Shown in pieces: positions 27,481 through 38,158 of a stretch of 64,000 bases of DNA. Source of the stretch: Rhodothermus bifroesti (GTDB lineage: Bacteria; Bacteroidota; Rhodothermia; Rhodothermales; Rhodothermaceae). The notes below the pieces were generated by a model. The model made no database searches and was not told where the DNA came from. It saw nothing but the letters and a program-made list of their open reading frames with translations. The stretch lies in the NCBI RefSeq assembly GCF_017908595.1, contig NZ_JAGKTL010000002.1, positions 434,001 to 498,000 of the forward strand, written 5' to 3'. The position numbers and the translations under genes were made by a program. Position 1 is the first letter of the stretch. Every line of letters begins with the position of its first letter.

Positions 27481-28104
27481 TTGAAACGTACAGATCTACG
27501 CGAGGCCATCCTGGAGGCTGCCCAACAGCTGTTGGTTCGTGAAGGCTACGGCAGCCTGACCATGCGGCATATTGCCCAGCGGGCAGGTTGCAGTGTAGGT
27601 AGTTTGTATCTCTACTTTGAGCGCAAAGAAGGCCTTCTTTTTGCGCTGCTGGATCGGGCGCAGGAGCGGCTGGCCGAGCGCTTCTTTGCCCCAGAAATTC
27701 AGTCTATTACCGATCCTAGGCAACGGCTTCAGGCGCTGGCCCGGGCGTACGTAGACTTTGGACTTACGCATCCTGAGGCCTACGAAGTGCTCTTTATGCT
27801 GCATCCGCGCGAGCTGGCTTCGTATCCCGAAGAGCGGCTTGAGCAGGCCTATCGACTGCTGGATCCTATTGTCGAGGCGATTGACACCTATGTGCAGCAG
27901 CATCAGCTAGAAATGCCCGACGTGCGGGTAGCTGCAGTAGCTTTCTGGAGCGCCCTGCACGGCATCGTGAGCCTGCTGCTAGCCGGGCGTCTGGCCCGGC
28001 TTCGGCTAGAAGTAGACCGAGACGCACTCATCGAACAGGCCATTCGCCAGGCTATGGGCGGCCTATGCCAACGAATGCGTCCTAAAAACAATCGCACCGC
28101 ATGA
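27481..28104 (+). CDS. TetR-family transcriptional regulator
   Basis: About 207 residues with an N-terminal TetR helix-turn-helix (ILEAAQQLLVREGYGSLTMRHIAQRAGCSVGSLYLYFERKEGLL in pieces at residues 9-52) and a C-terminal ligand-binding domain with a TetR_C-type WHG-like ARAYVDFGLTHPEAYEVLF. The likely start is TTG at 27481; GTG at 27445 overlaps the predicted transcription start and operator. Its TGA overlaps the ATG of the next gene (ATGA), so it is the first gene of a five-gene operon and probably its repressor. The gene content (thioesterase, reductase, oxidase) suggests an acyl or lipid-derived ligand, as for FadR-like TetR proteins; that is inference. Confidence 0.85.
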   Translation: MKRTDLREAILEAAQQLLVREGYGSLTMRHIAQRAGCSVGSLYLYFERKEGLLFALLDRAQERLAERFFAPEIQSITDPRQRLQALARAYVDFGLTHPEAYEVLFMLHPRELASYPEERLEQAYRLLDPIVEAIDTYVQQHQLEMPDVRVAAVAFWSALHGIVSLLLAGRLARLRLEVDRDALIEQAIRQAMGGLCQRMRPKNNRTA

Positions 28105-29030
28105 TTCCGCTTGCCGAGGGCATTTACTATATCGACCTGCACTATCTGGGCACAGATCGGCTCATTGCTTGCGCGGTCGTGGAGACACCGCAAGGGCTGT
28201 TGCTGGTCGATCCAGGACCCACAGTAACGGTGCCGCAGCTCAAGGCTGCACTGCACCAAGCCGGTCTCTCGCTGGCGGATGTGCATGCACTCCTCTTGAC
28301 GCACATCCACCTAGACCACGCTGGGGCAACCGGTGCGATTGTCGCGGAAGCCCCCCATATACAGGTATACGTGCACCCCATCGGTGCCCCACATATGGTC
28401 GATCCTAACCGACTGCTAGACAGTGCACGCCGGCTTTATGGTGAACTCATGAATGCGCTTTGGGGAACTGTCCTGCCTGTTCCTCCAAGCCAGGTAAACA
28501 CGCTTAAGGATGGAGCAAAACTTTGCTTTGGTGGTCGAACCCTCGAAGTCGCCTATACTCCTGGCCATGCCTCGCACCACGTCAGTTTTCTAGATACCCA
28601 GACAGGTATTGCTTTTGTTGGCGATACAGCCGGTATGCAGCTTACGGGTACGCGTTGTCTGCTGCCAGTGACGCCACCGCCAGACATTCAGCTTGAGGCC
28701 TGGCAGGAAAGCCTAAGGCGCTTGGCCCAATGGCAGCCTAAACAGCTTTTGCTGACGCACTTTGGCCCTTCTGAAATGCCAACAGTCCATCTGCGCGAGA
28801 TGGCGCAGCGGCTACGTGAAATGGCCGAAGCGGTGCGTGCCGCGTTGGAAGCGGGTGGGGATGAGGCCCAGCAAGCCGAAGCGTTTCATGCGCAGGTTAT
28901 GGCCGCGCTTCGTGCCTGCGTGCAAGATGAAGCATTGCTAACCCGCTACGAAGGGTTTGGGCAACCACGCGTAAGCTGGCAGGGATTGGCTCGTTATTGG
29001 CGCCGCAAACTGCAAACTTCTAAGACTTAG
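28101..29030 (+). CDS. Metallo-beta-lactamase-fold hydrolase
   Basis: A 309-residue MBL-fold enzyme. The metal site is complete: THIHLDHAG (HxHxDH) near residue 72, a His in TPGHASHH, the Asp in FVGDTAG and the final His in LLTHFGPSE. The C-terminal 90 residues are helical. Such proteins hydrolyse thioesters, lactones or phosphodiesters, and the substrate here is not known. It overlaps the tetR stop by four bases and is followed 4 bases later by the MDR gene, so it is part of the TetR operon. Confidence 0.82.
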   Translation: MIPLAEGIYYIDLHYLGTDRLIACAVVETPQGLLLVDPGPTVTVPQLKAALHQAGLSLADVHALLLTHIHLDHAGATGAIVAEAPHIQVYVHPIGAPHMVDPNRLLDSARRLYGELMNALWGTVLPVPPSQVNTLKDGAKLCFGGRTLEVAYTPGHASHHVSFLDTQTGIAFVGDTAGMQLTGTRCLLPVTPPPDIQLEAWQESLRRLAQWQPKQLLLTHFGPSEMPTVHLREMAQRLREMAEAVRAALEAGGDEAQQAEAFHAQVMAALRACVQDEALLTRYEGFGQPRVSWQGLARYWRRKLQTSKT

Positions 29031-29034
29031 GTGT

Positions 29035-30039
29035 ATGCATTTGCCTACGACGTACCGCAAGCTTGTTGCCCATAAGCTTTCACCTAACTTTCGGGAAGCA
29101 ACCACGATCGTCGAAGTCCCTTTGCCCCAACCTGGGCCGGGAGAAGTGTTGATTCGGAATCGATTTGCCGGAGTCAACGCTACCGATGTCAATATTACGG
29201 CAGGGCGCTATCGTCCAGGACAACTGCCCCCGTTTGAGCTGGGTGCTGAAGCGGTTGGCGAGGTGGTTGCCGTGGGGGAGGGCGTGCAAGAACTGCGCCC
29301 GGGGGATCCCGTGGGAACGATCAAGCTCGGTGGGGGCTACAGCGAATTCCAATGCATTCCAGCCCGACATGCTATCCCAGTGCCTGAGGCTTCTGCCGAG
29401 GTGGTCAGTTTATTGGTAAGCGGACTGACGGCATCGATTGCCTTGCAAGAAGTAGCTCGCGTGCGTCCTGGGGAAGCTGTGCTGGTAACAGCCGCTGCTG
29501 GTGGGACAGGGCAGTATGCAGTGCAACTGGCCAAGCTGGCAGGCGCTTATGTGGTCGGAACGTGTGGCACCGAAGCAAAAGCCAACCTACTTCGGCGTTT
29601 AGGGTGCGATCGGGTGATCAACTATCGCCAGGAAAACCTAACGGAAGTGCTGCGCAAGGAGTATCCCCACGGCTTTGACGTGGTTTATGAAAGCGTAGGG
29701 GGAGAAGTGTTTGACCTATGCGTGGAGATGCTGGCCCGCCATGGACGGCTGCTGTGCATTGGGTTTGTGAGCGAATACCGGACAGGGCCGCATCCAGTAA
29801 GCCAGGTCCGGTTGTACACCAAGCTAATTCCAAAGTCGGCTGCGGTAGTAGGCTTCTTTCTGCCGCATTACGTGGCACACTTTCGCACACACTTGCCGCG
29901 GCTATTCCAGCTATACCGAACAGGCCAGCTCCAGGTAGCTATCGATCCTACACCTTTTGAAGGGCTGGAGGCTGTGCCCGATGCCGTGGAATACTTGCAC
30001 GCTGGAAGCAATGTGGGAAAGGTTGTTGTTCGTCTGTAA
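29035..30039 (+). CDS. Zinc-less MDR oxidoreductase (ZADH2/quinone reductase-like)
   Basis: A 334-residue NADPH-dependent medium-chain reductase. The N-terminal GroES-like domain has FAGVNATDVNITAGRY and lacks the catalytic zinc ligands. The Rossmann domain has VLVTAAAGGTGQYAVQLAKLAG near residue 145. The sequence resembles prostaglandin reductase 3/ZADH2, which reduces enones, and quinone oxidoreductases. In the operon with a thioesterase and an alpha-hydroxy acid oxidase it may handle unsaturated acyl or carbonyl compounds; that is inference. Confidence 0.8.
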   Translation: MHLPTTYRKLVAHKLSPNFREATTIVEVPLPQPGPGEVLIRNRFAGVNATDVNITAGRYRPGQLPPFELGAEAVGEVVAVGEGVQELRPGDPVGTIKLGGGYSEFQCIPARHAIPVPEASAEVVSLLVSGLTASIALQEVARVRPGEAVLVTAAAGGTGQYAVQLAKLAGAYVVGTCGTEAKANLLRRLGCDRVINYRQENLTEVLRKEYPHGFDVVYESVGGEVFDLCVEMLARHGRLLCIGFVSEYRTGPHPVSQVRLYTKLIPKSAAVVGFFLPHYVAHFRTHLPRLFQLYRTGQLQVAIDPTPFEGLEAVPDAVEYLHAGSNVGKVVVRL

Positions 30040-30050
30040 GGGAGATTCCT

Positions 30051-30488
30051 ATGCCTGGGACCGCAATCTGGAAACGGCCAGCTACGCTAGAAGACTTAAA
30101 CCGAATGACCGAGGGCAATATGCTGGGCCATTTGGGCATTCGGTTCATCGAGATCGGCGACGACTATCTGGTTGCCACAATGCCTGTAGATGGCCGCACG
30201 CAGCAACCCTTCGGATTGTTGCATGGTGGAGCCTCGGTGGCTCTAGCAGAGTCGATGGGGAGTGTAGGCTCTCAGCTATGCTTGGATTCTGACCAGCTCT
30301 TCTGCGTAGGGCTAGAGATCAACGCCAACCATATCCGTGCAGTCCGCTCGGGACAAGTAAAAGGTGTAGCGCGGCCGCTGCACATCGGGCGGCGTACGCA
30401 GGTGTGGGATATCCGCATCTATGACGCGCAAGAGCGTCTGGTGTGCATCAGCCGTTTGACGCTGGCTGTGCTGCCCTACCCGGAATAG
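30051..30488 (+). CDS. PaaI-type hotdog acyl-CoA thioesterase
   Basis: A 145-residue hotdog-fold thioesterase. The segment QQPFGLLHGGASVALAESMGS near residue 50 contains the HGG motif and the catalytic acidic residue of the PaaI/YdiI group, which hydrolyses aromatic or short acyl-CoA esters including 1,4-dihydroxy-2-naphthoyl-CoA. GGGAGA lies just upstream of the ATG. A role in menaquinone synthesis cannot be excluded, but the operon context favours acyl-CoA clearance. Confidence 0.85.
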   Translation: MPGTAIWKRPATLEDLNRMTEGNMLGHLGIRFIEIGDDYLVATMPVDGRTQQPFGLLHGGASVALAESMGSVGSQLCLDSDQLFCVGLEINANHIRAVRSGQVKGVARPLHIGRRTQVWDIRIYDAQERLVCISRLTLAVLPYPE

Positions 30489-30516
30489 CTATCTAATCAT
30501 TAAAACGCAAAGCATC

Positions 30517-31698
30517 ATGACACAAGATGCCTTGGGTTTGGCAACTTCGCCTGGCATGCAGCGCCAGCTCCAGATTTATCTGGGTGGGCTGGCGGGGAAA
30601 AAGCCAGCGTTTCCGGTCGCTATTGAGGCGTTAGAGGATCAGGCGCGCGCGGCGCTTCGGCCAGAGGCTGCCGCGTATCTGTTCGGGGGCGCTGGTGGTG
30701 AAGAGACCCTTCAGGCCAATCGTGCAGCCTTTCGCCGTTGGCAACTGGTGCCCCGCATGCTTCGGGGAGTAGGCCGGCGCGATCTAAGCGTAGTGCTATT
30801 GGGCCGGCGCTTGCCAGCACCTGTGCTACTGGCACCTATCGGCGTGCAGCGCATCCTACATGCTGAAGGTGAGTTGGCCGTGGCTAGGGCAGCGGCTCAA
30901 GTAGGTTTGCCCTTTGTGCTAAGCACGGTTTCCTCTTATCCCTTGGAAGCCGTGGCGGACGTGATGGGTGCGGCACCGCGTTGGTTTCAGCTCTACTGGG
31001 GACGCGACCCGGAGCTGACCCTCAGTCTAATACACCGGGCCGAAGCCGCTGGCTATGAGGCCCTGGTTGTTACGCTCGACACGACGCTCCTGGCTTGGCG
31101 CGAGCGGGACCTAGAGCACGCCTACCTACCGTTTCTTTACGGCGAAGGACTAGCAAATTACTTTACAGATCCTGTTTTCCGCAGCCGCCTCGACGAACCA
31201 CCCGAAGCCAACCCCACGGGAGCCATCTTGACCTTTGCCCGAATATTTTCGCATCCTGACTTGACGTGGGATGACCTGGCTTTTCTCAAAGAAAATACCC
31301 GATTGCCGATCCTGCTTAAGGGTATTCTGCACCCAGAGGATGCACGCCGCGCTGCCGAGGCGGGCGTGGCAGGTGTTATTGTATCTAACCATGGTGGCCG
31401 CCAGTTGGATGGGGCTATTGCAGCACTAGATGCGCTGCCGGCAGTGGTCGATGCCGTAGGGGACCGCCTGTTGGTCCTGTTTGATAGCGGCATTCGACGG
31501 GCTGCCGATGTGCTCAAAGCAAAGGCTTTAGGCGCTCAAGCCGTGCTGCTGGGGCGACCCTACGCTTGCGGACTGGCCGTCGGCGGCGAGGCCGGTGTGC
31601 GTTTCGTACTGGAAAACCTGTTGGCCGAGCTGGATCTGGCTTTGGGCCTTGTCGGCTGCAGAAACTGGGAGGAGGTGCAGCCAGAAATCCTGCAGTAA
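30517..31698 (+). CDS. FMN-dependent alpha-hydroxy acid oxidase/dehydrogenase
   Basis: A 393-residue protein of the lactate oxidase, glycolate oxidase and lactate-2-monooxygenase family, oxidising 2-hydroxyacids with FMN. The active-site block GVIVSNHGGRQLDGAIAALD near residue 290 contains the catalytic His and the substrate-binding Arg, and LGRPYACGLAVGGEAGV is the FMN phosphate site. The YWGRDPELT and VTLDTTLLAWRERDL segments are also conserved. It is the last gene of the TetR operon and is convergent with cas3. Substrate not determinable from sequence alone. Confidence 0.87.
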   Translation: MTQDALGLATSPGMQRQLQIYLGGLAGKKPAFPVAIEALEDQARAALRPEAAAYLFGGAGGEETLQANRAAFRRWQLVPRMLRGVGRRDLSVVLLGRRLPAPVLLAPIGVQRILHAEGELAVARAAAQVGLPFVLSTVSSYPLEAVADVMGAAPRWFQLYWGRDPELTLSLIHRAEAAGYEALVVTLDTTLLAWRERDLEHAYLPFLYGEGLANYFTDPVFRSRLDEPPEANPTGAILTFARIFSHPDLTWDDLAFLKENTRLPILLKGILHPEDARRAAEAGVAGVIVSNHGGRQLDGAIAALDALPAVVDAVGDRLLVLFDSGIRRAADVLKAKALGAQAVLLGRPYACGLAVGGEAGVRFVLENLLAELDLALGLVGCRNWEEVQPEILQ

Positions 31699-31785
31699 CA
31701 TCGGAATTGTGCCATAACGAGTCTACAGACCGCCTGAGAAGTGGCAAGGTTCAAATCGGCTCAGCCTCGGCGAACATCTCGCCCT

Positions 31786-34494
31786 TCAAAGGATTGCAGC
31801 ATCGTTGTAGCCCCATGGTGCTCCGACAATGATCCCTTGCTCGTGGTTGTACTCATATTCTGCGAAATAGATATCCCGACACCAGCGAAGCAGGCGCCTC
31901 CTTTGTGTGTCTTCTAGATCCGAAAGATCTCTAACCCACCCCTCAACTGACTGCTGCTTGGCCCTGCCTGGAAGAGACACAACAAACTTGGAAAGCACTT
32001 CCCTCTTGAAGGAAGTGTAAAGCCGCTTTTCATTGAGGCTATGACTCTTAAGAAATTCCCGGATAGCATTTGAGAAATCTTCCTTCCGCTTCTCTGGGAT
32101 TACAGAGACTGTGTAGATCTCCCTGAACATCTTTTGTGCGTCTTTGAGCCGATCCGACATGTAGCCGGCATCAAGAATATCCTTAGCCTGCCTAAACTTT
32201 ACTAAGTAGTCATGCTCATCGGGAAGGTCATAAAGCTTCTTAACCAGGTCAAACTTGTCATATTCAGAGAGGGTTACCTTGAAGCCATCTAAAGACACCT
32301 GCTGTTCAGTCTCTGGAAACATACTGAGGTCGTTTCCTTTGCTCCCTCTGCGGCTACGCGACTTAGATTGCGAAGACTGTGAGGGAGAAAAGACTTCTTT
32401 GAGCACAGAATCTATACGCTCCTGCGCATTCTTCTTATTTATCTTAGATAACCATTCTTTATAGTTTTCTTCCTGAGAGGGATTACCAGCTTCATCCTTG
32501 TTTTTTTGCTTCAAAGAAAGGTCATAAAAGAGCTTAATGCTTAGAAGTACTAAGTCTAAGTCATACACATAATGCCTTCCAGAGTGAAGTCCCTGCTTGA
32601 AAATCCAGATATACACATTGGGGTTTTCTTCCCCCGGTTTAGGGATCTTTTCAGGATCTACGGAGGGGCCATACCTTCTCCAAACGCGCCCCATTCTTTG
32701 GACCAGCGCGTCCAGAGGCGCTATTTCCGTAAATAGCACATCGGCATCCATATCCAGAGAGGCTTCAACCACCTGTGTCGCTACTAAAATCTTCCCCTCA
32801 CGCTCACCATCGGGTTTGGGATTGCGAAATTCTTCCATCAGCTTTTGTTCTTTTTCCTCGCGATCCTGCTGGGTAAACTGTGAGTGTAATAACCAGAGCT
32901 TATTTCCAAGACTTTGGTAGCATGCTTTACTCTCCATTAACTTTTTCAACCGCTGAAAAATATCCTGTGCCTGCTTCACGGTATTAGCAATAACAAGCAC
33001 ACGATTACCCTCTTTTGCTTTCTGCAGAACCGCCTCAAGCTTATCTTCAGGAACGGTAAAATCGGACTTACCCCCAGAATCGGAGTCGCCAATCAGCTCC
33101 ACCTCAATGAAATGTTTTTTGAATTGCTTTAGTTCCTGTTTTCTTTCCTCATATAAGTTATGTTCGTTGTATTGCTCTTCACCGATAGCTCTATCTATCT
33201 CCTCTCTAACAAACTTTGGAAGCGTCGCCGTCATGAGGAGAAACTTGCCCCCCATCCGGACCACATCTTCCATAAACTTGACGATAATAGCTGCGGCCCG
33301 AGGGTCGTAGGCCTGCACTTCATCAATGACGAGCCTGGAGTAAGAAAAGGTTGCATAGATCTTCTCATACCCTGGCGGCCGTAAGGCGTACGGGAAGAAC
33401 TGGTCACCAGTAGACACTAACACCGGATAAGCAAGCTGTCGGGCCAGATCGTAGGATTTCAGGCTCGCCTGCGCTTCGCCACCATCTCCCAGGAGGTACA
33501 CATCGGCATCAGAATGAAGCAGCCCCACTTTGTCATCGCCGAAAATCCTTTTAGCACGCTCAAATATCTGATTTACCGCTGCCCGGAGAGGTAATGTGTA
33601 GAAAAATTTCTCTCCGCTCGCCCACAAGAACGCAAACTCTGTTTTCCCATAACCGGTTGGAGCTACAAGGATGACGTTCTTGTCCTGAAGTCCCTCCAGG
33701 GCCTGCAGTTGCCAGATCTGCCCGTTAGGGGGCTCGCCGATTTTAGCTTTGACCTTTTCCTTGACCTTCTCAGACGCTACATTAGGCACCTCTGGGGGAG
33801 AGTCCTCACCTTCTTCCTCACAGAACGACGCAAAGTGGTCCGAGCGCATCAGAAAGCCAGAGATGAGGACCCAGTCTATTAACTTGCTATCGTCAATCGC
33901 CGCCCGCTTCGGTAGCCAGTAGAGCTGATACGGCGGAGAAGCATATTCCGAAAAGGGGACGCCCCTCTTCAACCCCTTCGCCATCTCTACGTTAAAGTCA
34001 ATGAGATCCTGCCAGTCCCCCTCAAGTTGCCGAATCTCTTCTTTTAGATTCTCTTGAAGTTTTTTCCTAACCCCTTCTCTCTGCAGTTCCTCACAAAGCT
34101 CTCTGAGTTTTTGGTTAGGTGAACTGATCCATTCAGAGAATCCCTCCCTCCAATGATGGTAAGCCACAGCGGAAAGGACGAACCTCACATAGGTATTTTC
34201 AATTCTCTCCCGCAGTTTTTCTGAGTTGATCCAAAGGACAGAAAATAACGAATGAGGGACATGATGATAAGGAGGGTAAGGCTCATAGTCCTTCTTTCCC
34301 AAGGTCCTAATCTGGAAGGCTGGCAGGACTTTCCCCAGATCATGGCAGACGATTGCAATCCGGATAACCTCGCTCAGATCCTTCACCTTGCTGCTCAACT
34401 TTTCGAAAACACGCAGCACATCTCTGGTGTGCTCCGCAAGTGAGACCGGCTGGCTACCCCCGCTCGCACGGCTTTTAGCCCAAATCCTACTCAT
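31786..34494 (-). CDS. cas3: Cas3 nuclease-helicase (HD + DExH), type I CRISPR
   Basis: A 902-residue Cas3 that would degrade DNA bound by Cascade. The N-terminal HD nuclease domain has His 22 (LAEHTRDVL), the HD pair at 51-52 (CHDLGKVLPAFQ), YHHVPHS and VAYHHW. The SF2 helicase has Walker A APTGYGKTEFAF, Walker B VIDEVQAYDPRA (DEVQ in place of DEVH), motif III LMTATLP, and motifs V/VI ILVATQVVEASLDMDAD and LVQRMGRVWRR. The ATG at 34494 overlaps the cas5 stop by eight bases (ATGAGTAG); the frame is open 38 codons upstream but there it runs inside cas5. No fused Cas2, and no inactivating change is visible. Confidence 0.93.
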   Translation of the reverse strand: MSRIWAKSRASGGSQPVSLAEHTRDVLRVFEKLSSKVKDLSEVIRIAIVCHDLGKVLPAFQIRTLGKKDYEPYPPYHHVPHSLFSVLWINSEKLRERIENTYVRFVLSAVAYHHWREGFSEWISSPNQKLRELCEELQREGVRKKLQENLKEEIRQLEGDWQDLIDFNVEMAKGLKRGVPFSEYASPPYQLYWLPKRAAIDDSKLIDWVLISGFLMRSDHFASFCEEEGEDSPPEVPNVASEKVKEKVKAKIGEPPNGQIWQLQALEGLQDKNVILVAPTGYGKTEFAFLWASGEKFFYTLPLRAAVNQIFERAKRIFGDDKVGLLHSDADVYLLGDGGEAQASLKSYDLARQLAYPVLVSTGDQFFPYALRPPGYEKIYATFSYSRLVIDEVQAYDPRAAAIIVKFMEDVVRMGGKFLLMTATLPKFVREEIDRAIGEEQYNEHNLYEERKQELKQFKKHFIEVELIGDSDSGGKSDFTVPEDKLEAVLQKAKEGNRVLVIANTVKQAQDIFQRLKKLMESKACYQSLGNKLWLLHSQFTQQDREEKEQKLMEEFRNPKPDGEREGKILVATQVVEASLDMDADVLFTEIAPLDALVQRMGRVWRRYGPSVDPEKIPKPGEENPNVYIWIFKQGLHSGRHYVYDLDLVLLSIKLFYDLSLKQKNKDEAGNPSQEENYKEWLSKINKKNAQERIDSVLKEVFSPSQSSQSKSRSRRGSKGNDLSMFPETEQQVSLDGFKVTLSEYDKFDLVKKLYDLPDEHDYLVKFRQAKDILDAGYMSDRLKDAQKMFREIYTVSVIPEKRKEDFSNAIREFLKSHSLNEKRLYTSFKREVLSKFVVSLPGRAKQQSVEGWVRDLSDLEDTQRRRLLRWCRDIYFAEYEYNHEQGIIVGAPWGYNDAAIL

Positions 34495-35446
34495 GGCTCT
34501 GTCTTTCATCGGAAAGAAAAGGCTTACTACCCGAAGGATCCTCTCCCATATTTTGCTTATGATCTGCCCCAAAGTCCGCAAGAAAGATTGGAAGCCCCAG
34601 TTTTTCATCGTAAAGAAACCTACAGCCTGTGATTAGACCGTCGTTCAGCTTAGCCCGAATATATTCAAAAACGCGCTGGCCATGGCGATTCAAGGTCTGC
34701 TCATAATCCACCACCGTCCAAAAAGTGGGGACATTGTACAGCAGTCCCTGGGCTTTTGTGTAGGGATCGGCTTCTGTGCTTTCTGAGGCGCCCGTAAATA
34801 TCCTCTCAGGAATCCAAAAGAAATGCCGGAAATTTGCATCCACCCTTTGCACACGGAAGTTCGATTCCGATTTTTCCTCCTCTTGCATTTGGCTTTTTCC
34901 TTCGGTGTTCGATAGCGCAGATACTTCGGATACCTCCTCTATCACGATCCAGTCCTCAGCTCGGCCGAGATGGAGAACCTCAAGCCTGCGCACAGGGTTT
35001 TCCAAGGAAGACCGGATATGCTCCAAAAAGGCTTTTTTCTCATGCGCCAGATAAATGACGAGCCTGACTTCATTGAGGATATCCATAGACACAGGGGATT
35101 GTCCCCCGATATGCTCCACATGTCCTCCCACGCTTCGGTTCTCCGCGTATCCGAAGCGTCTTATATGGGAAGCCGTGGAGAGATTGCGAAACCAAACATA
35201 CTCGGTCGTCTTGCTTTCAAAGCTGCCCGCAATGGAGATTTTGATCTTCTTTAGCTCATCGTAGAGGATCACGGGCTCATCACGGAGATTTTCCTGTTTT
35301 TTCGGGTCATCAATTCCCAAGACGTTACATAGGAAGCCGATTACGGTGGAATAGGGTGGAATCGGATAGGTATGCCGCCGCTGGTAGGTGAAAGGTACAC
35401 GGTAATGTGCCTGGGGTTGATAGATACGGAGCCGAAGCACATGCAT
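34487..35446 (-). CDS. cas5: Cas5 (Cas5t-like), Cascade subunit
   Basis: A 319-residue Cas5 of the type I-B/Tneap kind, which caps the 5' handle of the crRNA. The N-terminal RRM-like segment MHVLRLRIYQPQAHYRVPFTY followed by PIPPYSTVIGFLCNVLG is the standard Cas5 start and glycine-containing helix. A low-complexity acidic stretch (residues 190-210) is an insertion. The gene lies 9 bases after cas7 with a GAGGGG ribosome site and overlaps cas3 by eight bases. Confidence 0.88.
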   Translation of the reverse strand: MHVLRLRIYQPQAHYRVPFTYQRRHTYPIPPYSTVIGFLCNVLGIDDPKKQENLRDEPVILYDELKKIKISIAGSFESKTTEYVWFRNLSTASHIRRFGYAENRSVGGHVEHIGGQSPVSMDILNEVRLVIYLAHEKKAFLEHIRSSLENPVRRLEVLHLGRAEDWIVIEEVSEVSALSNTEGKSQMQEEEKSESNFRVQRVDANFRHFFWIPERIFTGASESTEADPYTKAQGLLYNVPTFWTVVDYEQTLNRHGQRVFEYIRAKLNDGLITGCRFLYDEKLGLPIFLADFGADHKQNMGEDPSGSKPFLSDERQSHE

Positions 35447-35455
35447 TTTCCCCTC

Positions 35456-37051
<1,596 letters not shown>

Positions 37052-37074
<23 letters not shown>

Positions 37075-38158
37075 ATGTGCTTCTCCTTTTTTGCTTTTCT
37101 TCAATGAGAGCGAGCAGATCAAAAATCTGCTCGGCTACCTTAGCAGGATTCTTCCTATTTCTATCAAGTCTCAAATTCTGATTGACAAATTTCTCTTCCG
37201 ATTCCTGCCATTCCGTATCCTTAAGTCCTATGCGCAAGAGGCGGTACCCCAGCTCCATCAGGCGAGAGAAATCCTGATTGAGCACGAGGTTCAAGATAGA
37301 GAACTCTCCGATTTGGCTGAGGAGCGAAGCAATGCGGCGGTCTGCAAGGAGCTGAATGACCCCGTACGGTAGGCTGAAGAACTCGATCTTGACGTGCTTC
37401 TTTTCGTCTATCCAATATTCGCGTCGGCTCACCACCTCAATATTCATCCCCGTCCAGACGCCGAGCGTCGTTTGTATCTTCGTGGCGTATTCGATCACAG
37501 ACATCGCCAGGATCTCTCTTTTCGCTCGCGCTTCTGCAAGCGAGGTTGCGCCGAAAGCCTCCCGAGCAAACTTGTTCAGATAGTACATCACCTTGAACGA
37601 CGGGGCATTAATGAAGATTTCCGAACTGTCGGAGAGCTGGGTAAGGGCAATGTGGTGACACATAAGTATGAACTCACACTTGGGGCACACAAAATCTCTA
37701 GCAGAATTATTCCAATACATGTTACTAAATGATTTTTCTGAGCCAAGCAAGATGTTTCCAAAGGCTTGATTTAAAAACGTGGCATCAGACTTTTTAATTT
37801 TCATTTTTACCGTACAGAAAACGCATGAAAATATGGGAGAAGATTGTCTTGTTTTCGCCCCTTTTGTATCTCCCCCAATCAGCACATTAATTCGCTTTTT
37901 AATAGAACTCTCGGTTTGATTTGCATAATATGCATCTTTCCAACCATAAACCAAACTGGTGCCTTTTTTCGAACGCGGAGACAAGTTCGCCCATCTATCA
38001 AATATCTGGTCGACATCTTTTGTGATCGTTATATGCACGCTTCCATCGTCGATGAGGAATTTTTCAACTTGCTCACCAAGCTCTTCCAATACTATCAGCA
38101 GTCCAACCACTCCTGCATTATACAACCAGTTCGACGGATACAAAGTAATCTTACTCAT
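37052..38158 (-). CDS. cas8b: Cas8b (Cst1-like) large subunit, short form
   Basis: A 368-residue Cst1-type Cas8b, the subunit that recognises the PAM and anchors Cascade. The start KITLYPSNWLYNAGVVGLL is typical, and a zinc-finger-like pair, CVFC at 112-115 and CPKC at 158-161 followed by a Cys-His-His, is intact. Usual family members are about 500-600 residues; this one ends at a TGA just after an A6 tract, and the missing C-terminal helical part is found in the next frame. The ATG at 38158 has GGGAGG upstream and overlaps the cas6 stop by eight bases (ATGAGTAA). The frame is open to 38311 but inside cas6. Confidence 0.83.
37081..37092 (-). promoter_or_regulatory. A6 tract plus ribosome site at the cas8b/cas11 junction
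   Basis: On the minus strand a run of six A (37092-37087) is followed at once by GGAGAA (37086-37081), then six bases and the ATG of the small-subunit gene. The same bases can thus act as an internal ribosome site, or as a slippage point: loss of one A joins the two reading frames into one protein of about 537 residues. Confidence 0.65.

Noticed and set aside
31738-31765. GGTTCAAATC next to the cas3 end looks like a tRNA T-loop, which could have been an integration site
   Set aside because: The flanking bases do not pair to form a T-stem and no acceptor or anticodon arm is present, so it is not a tRNA or a clear att site.
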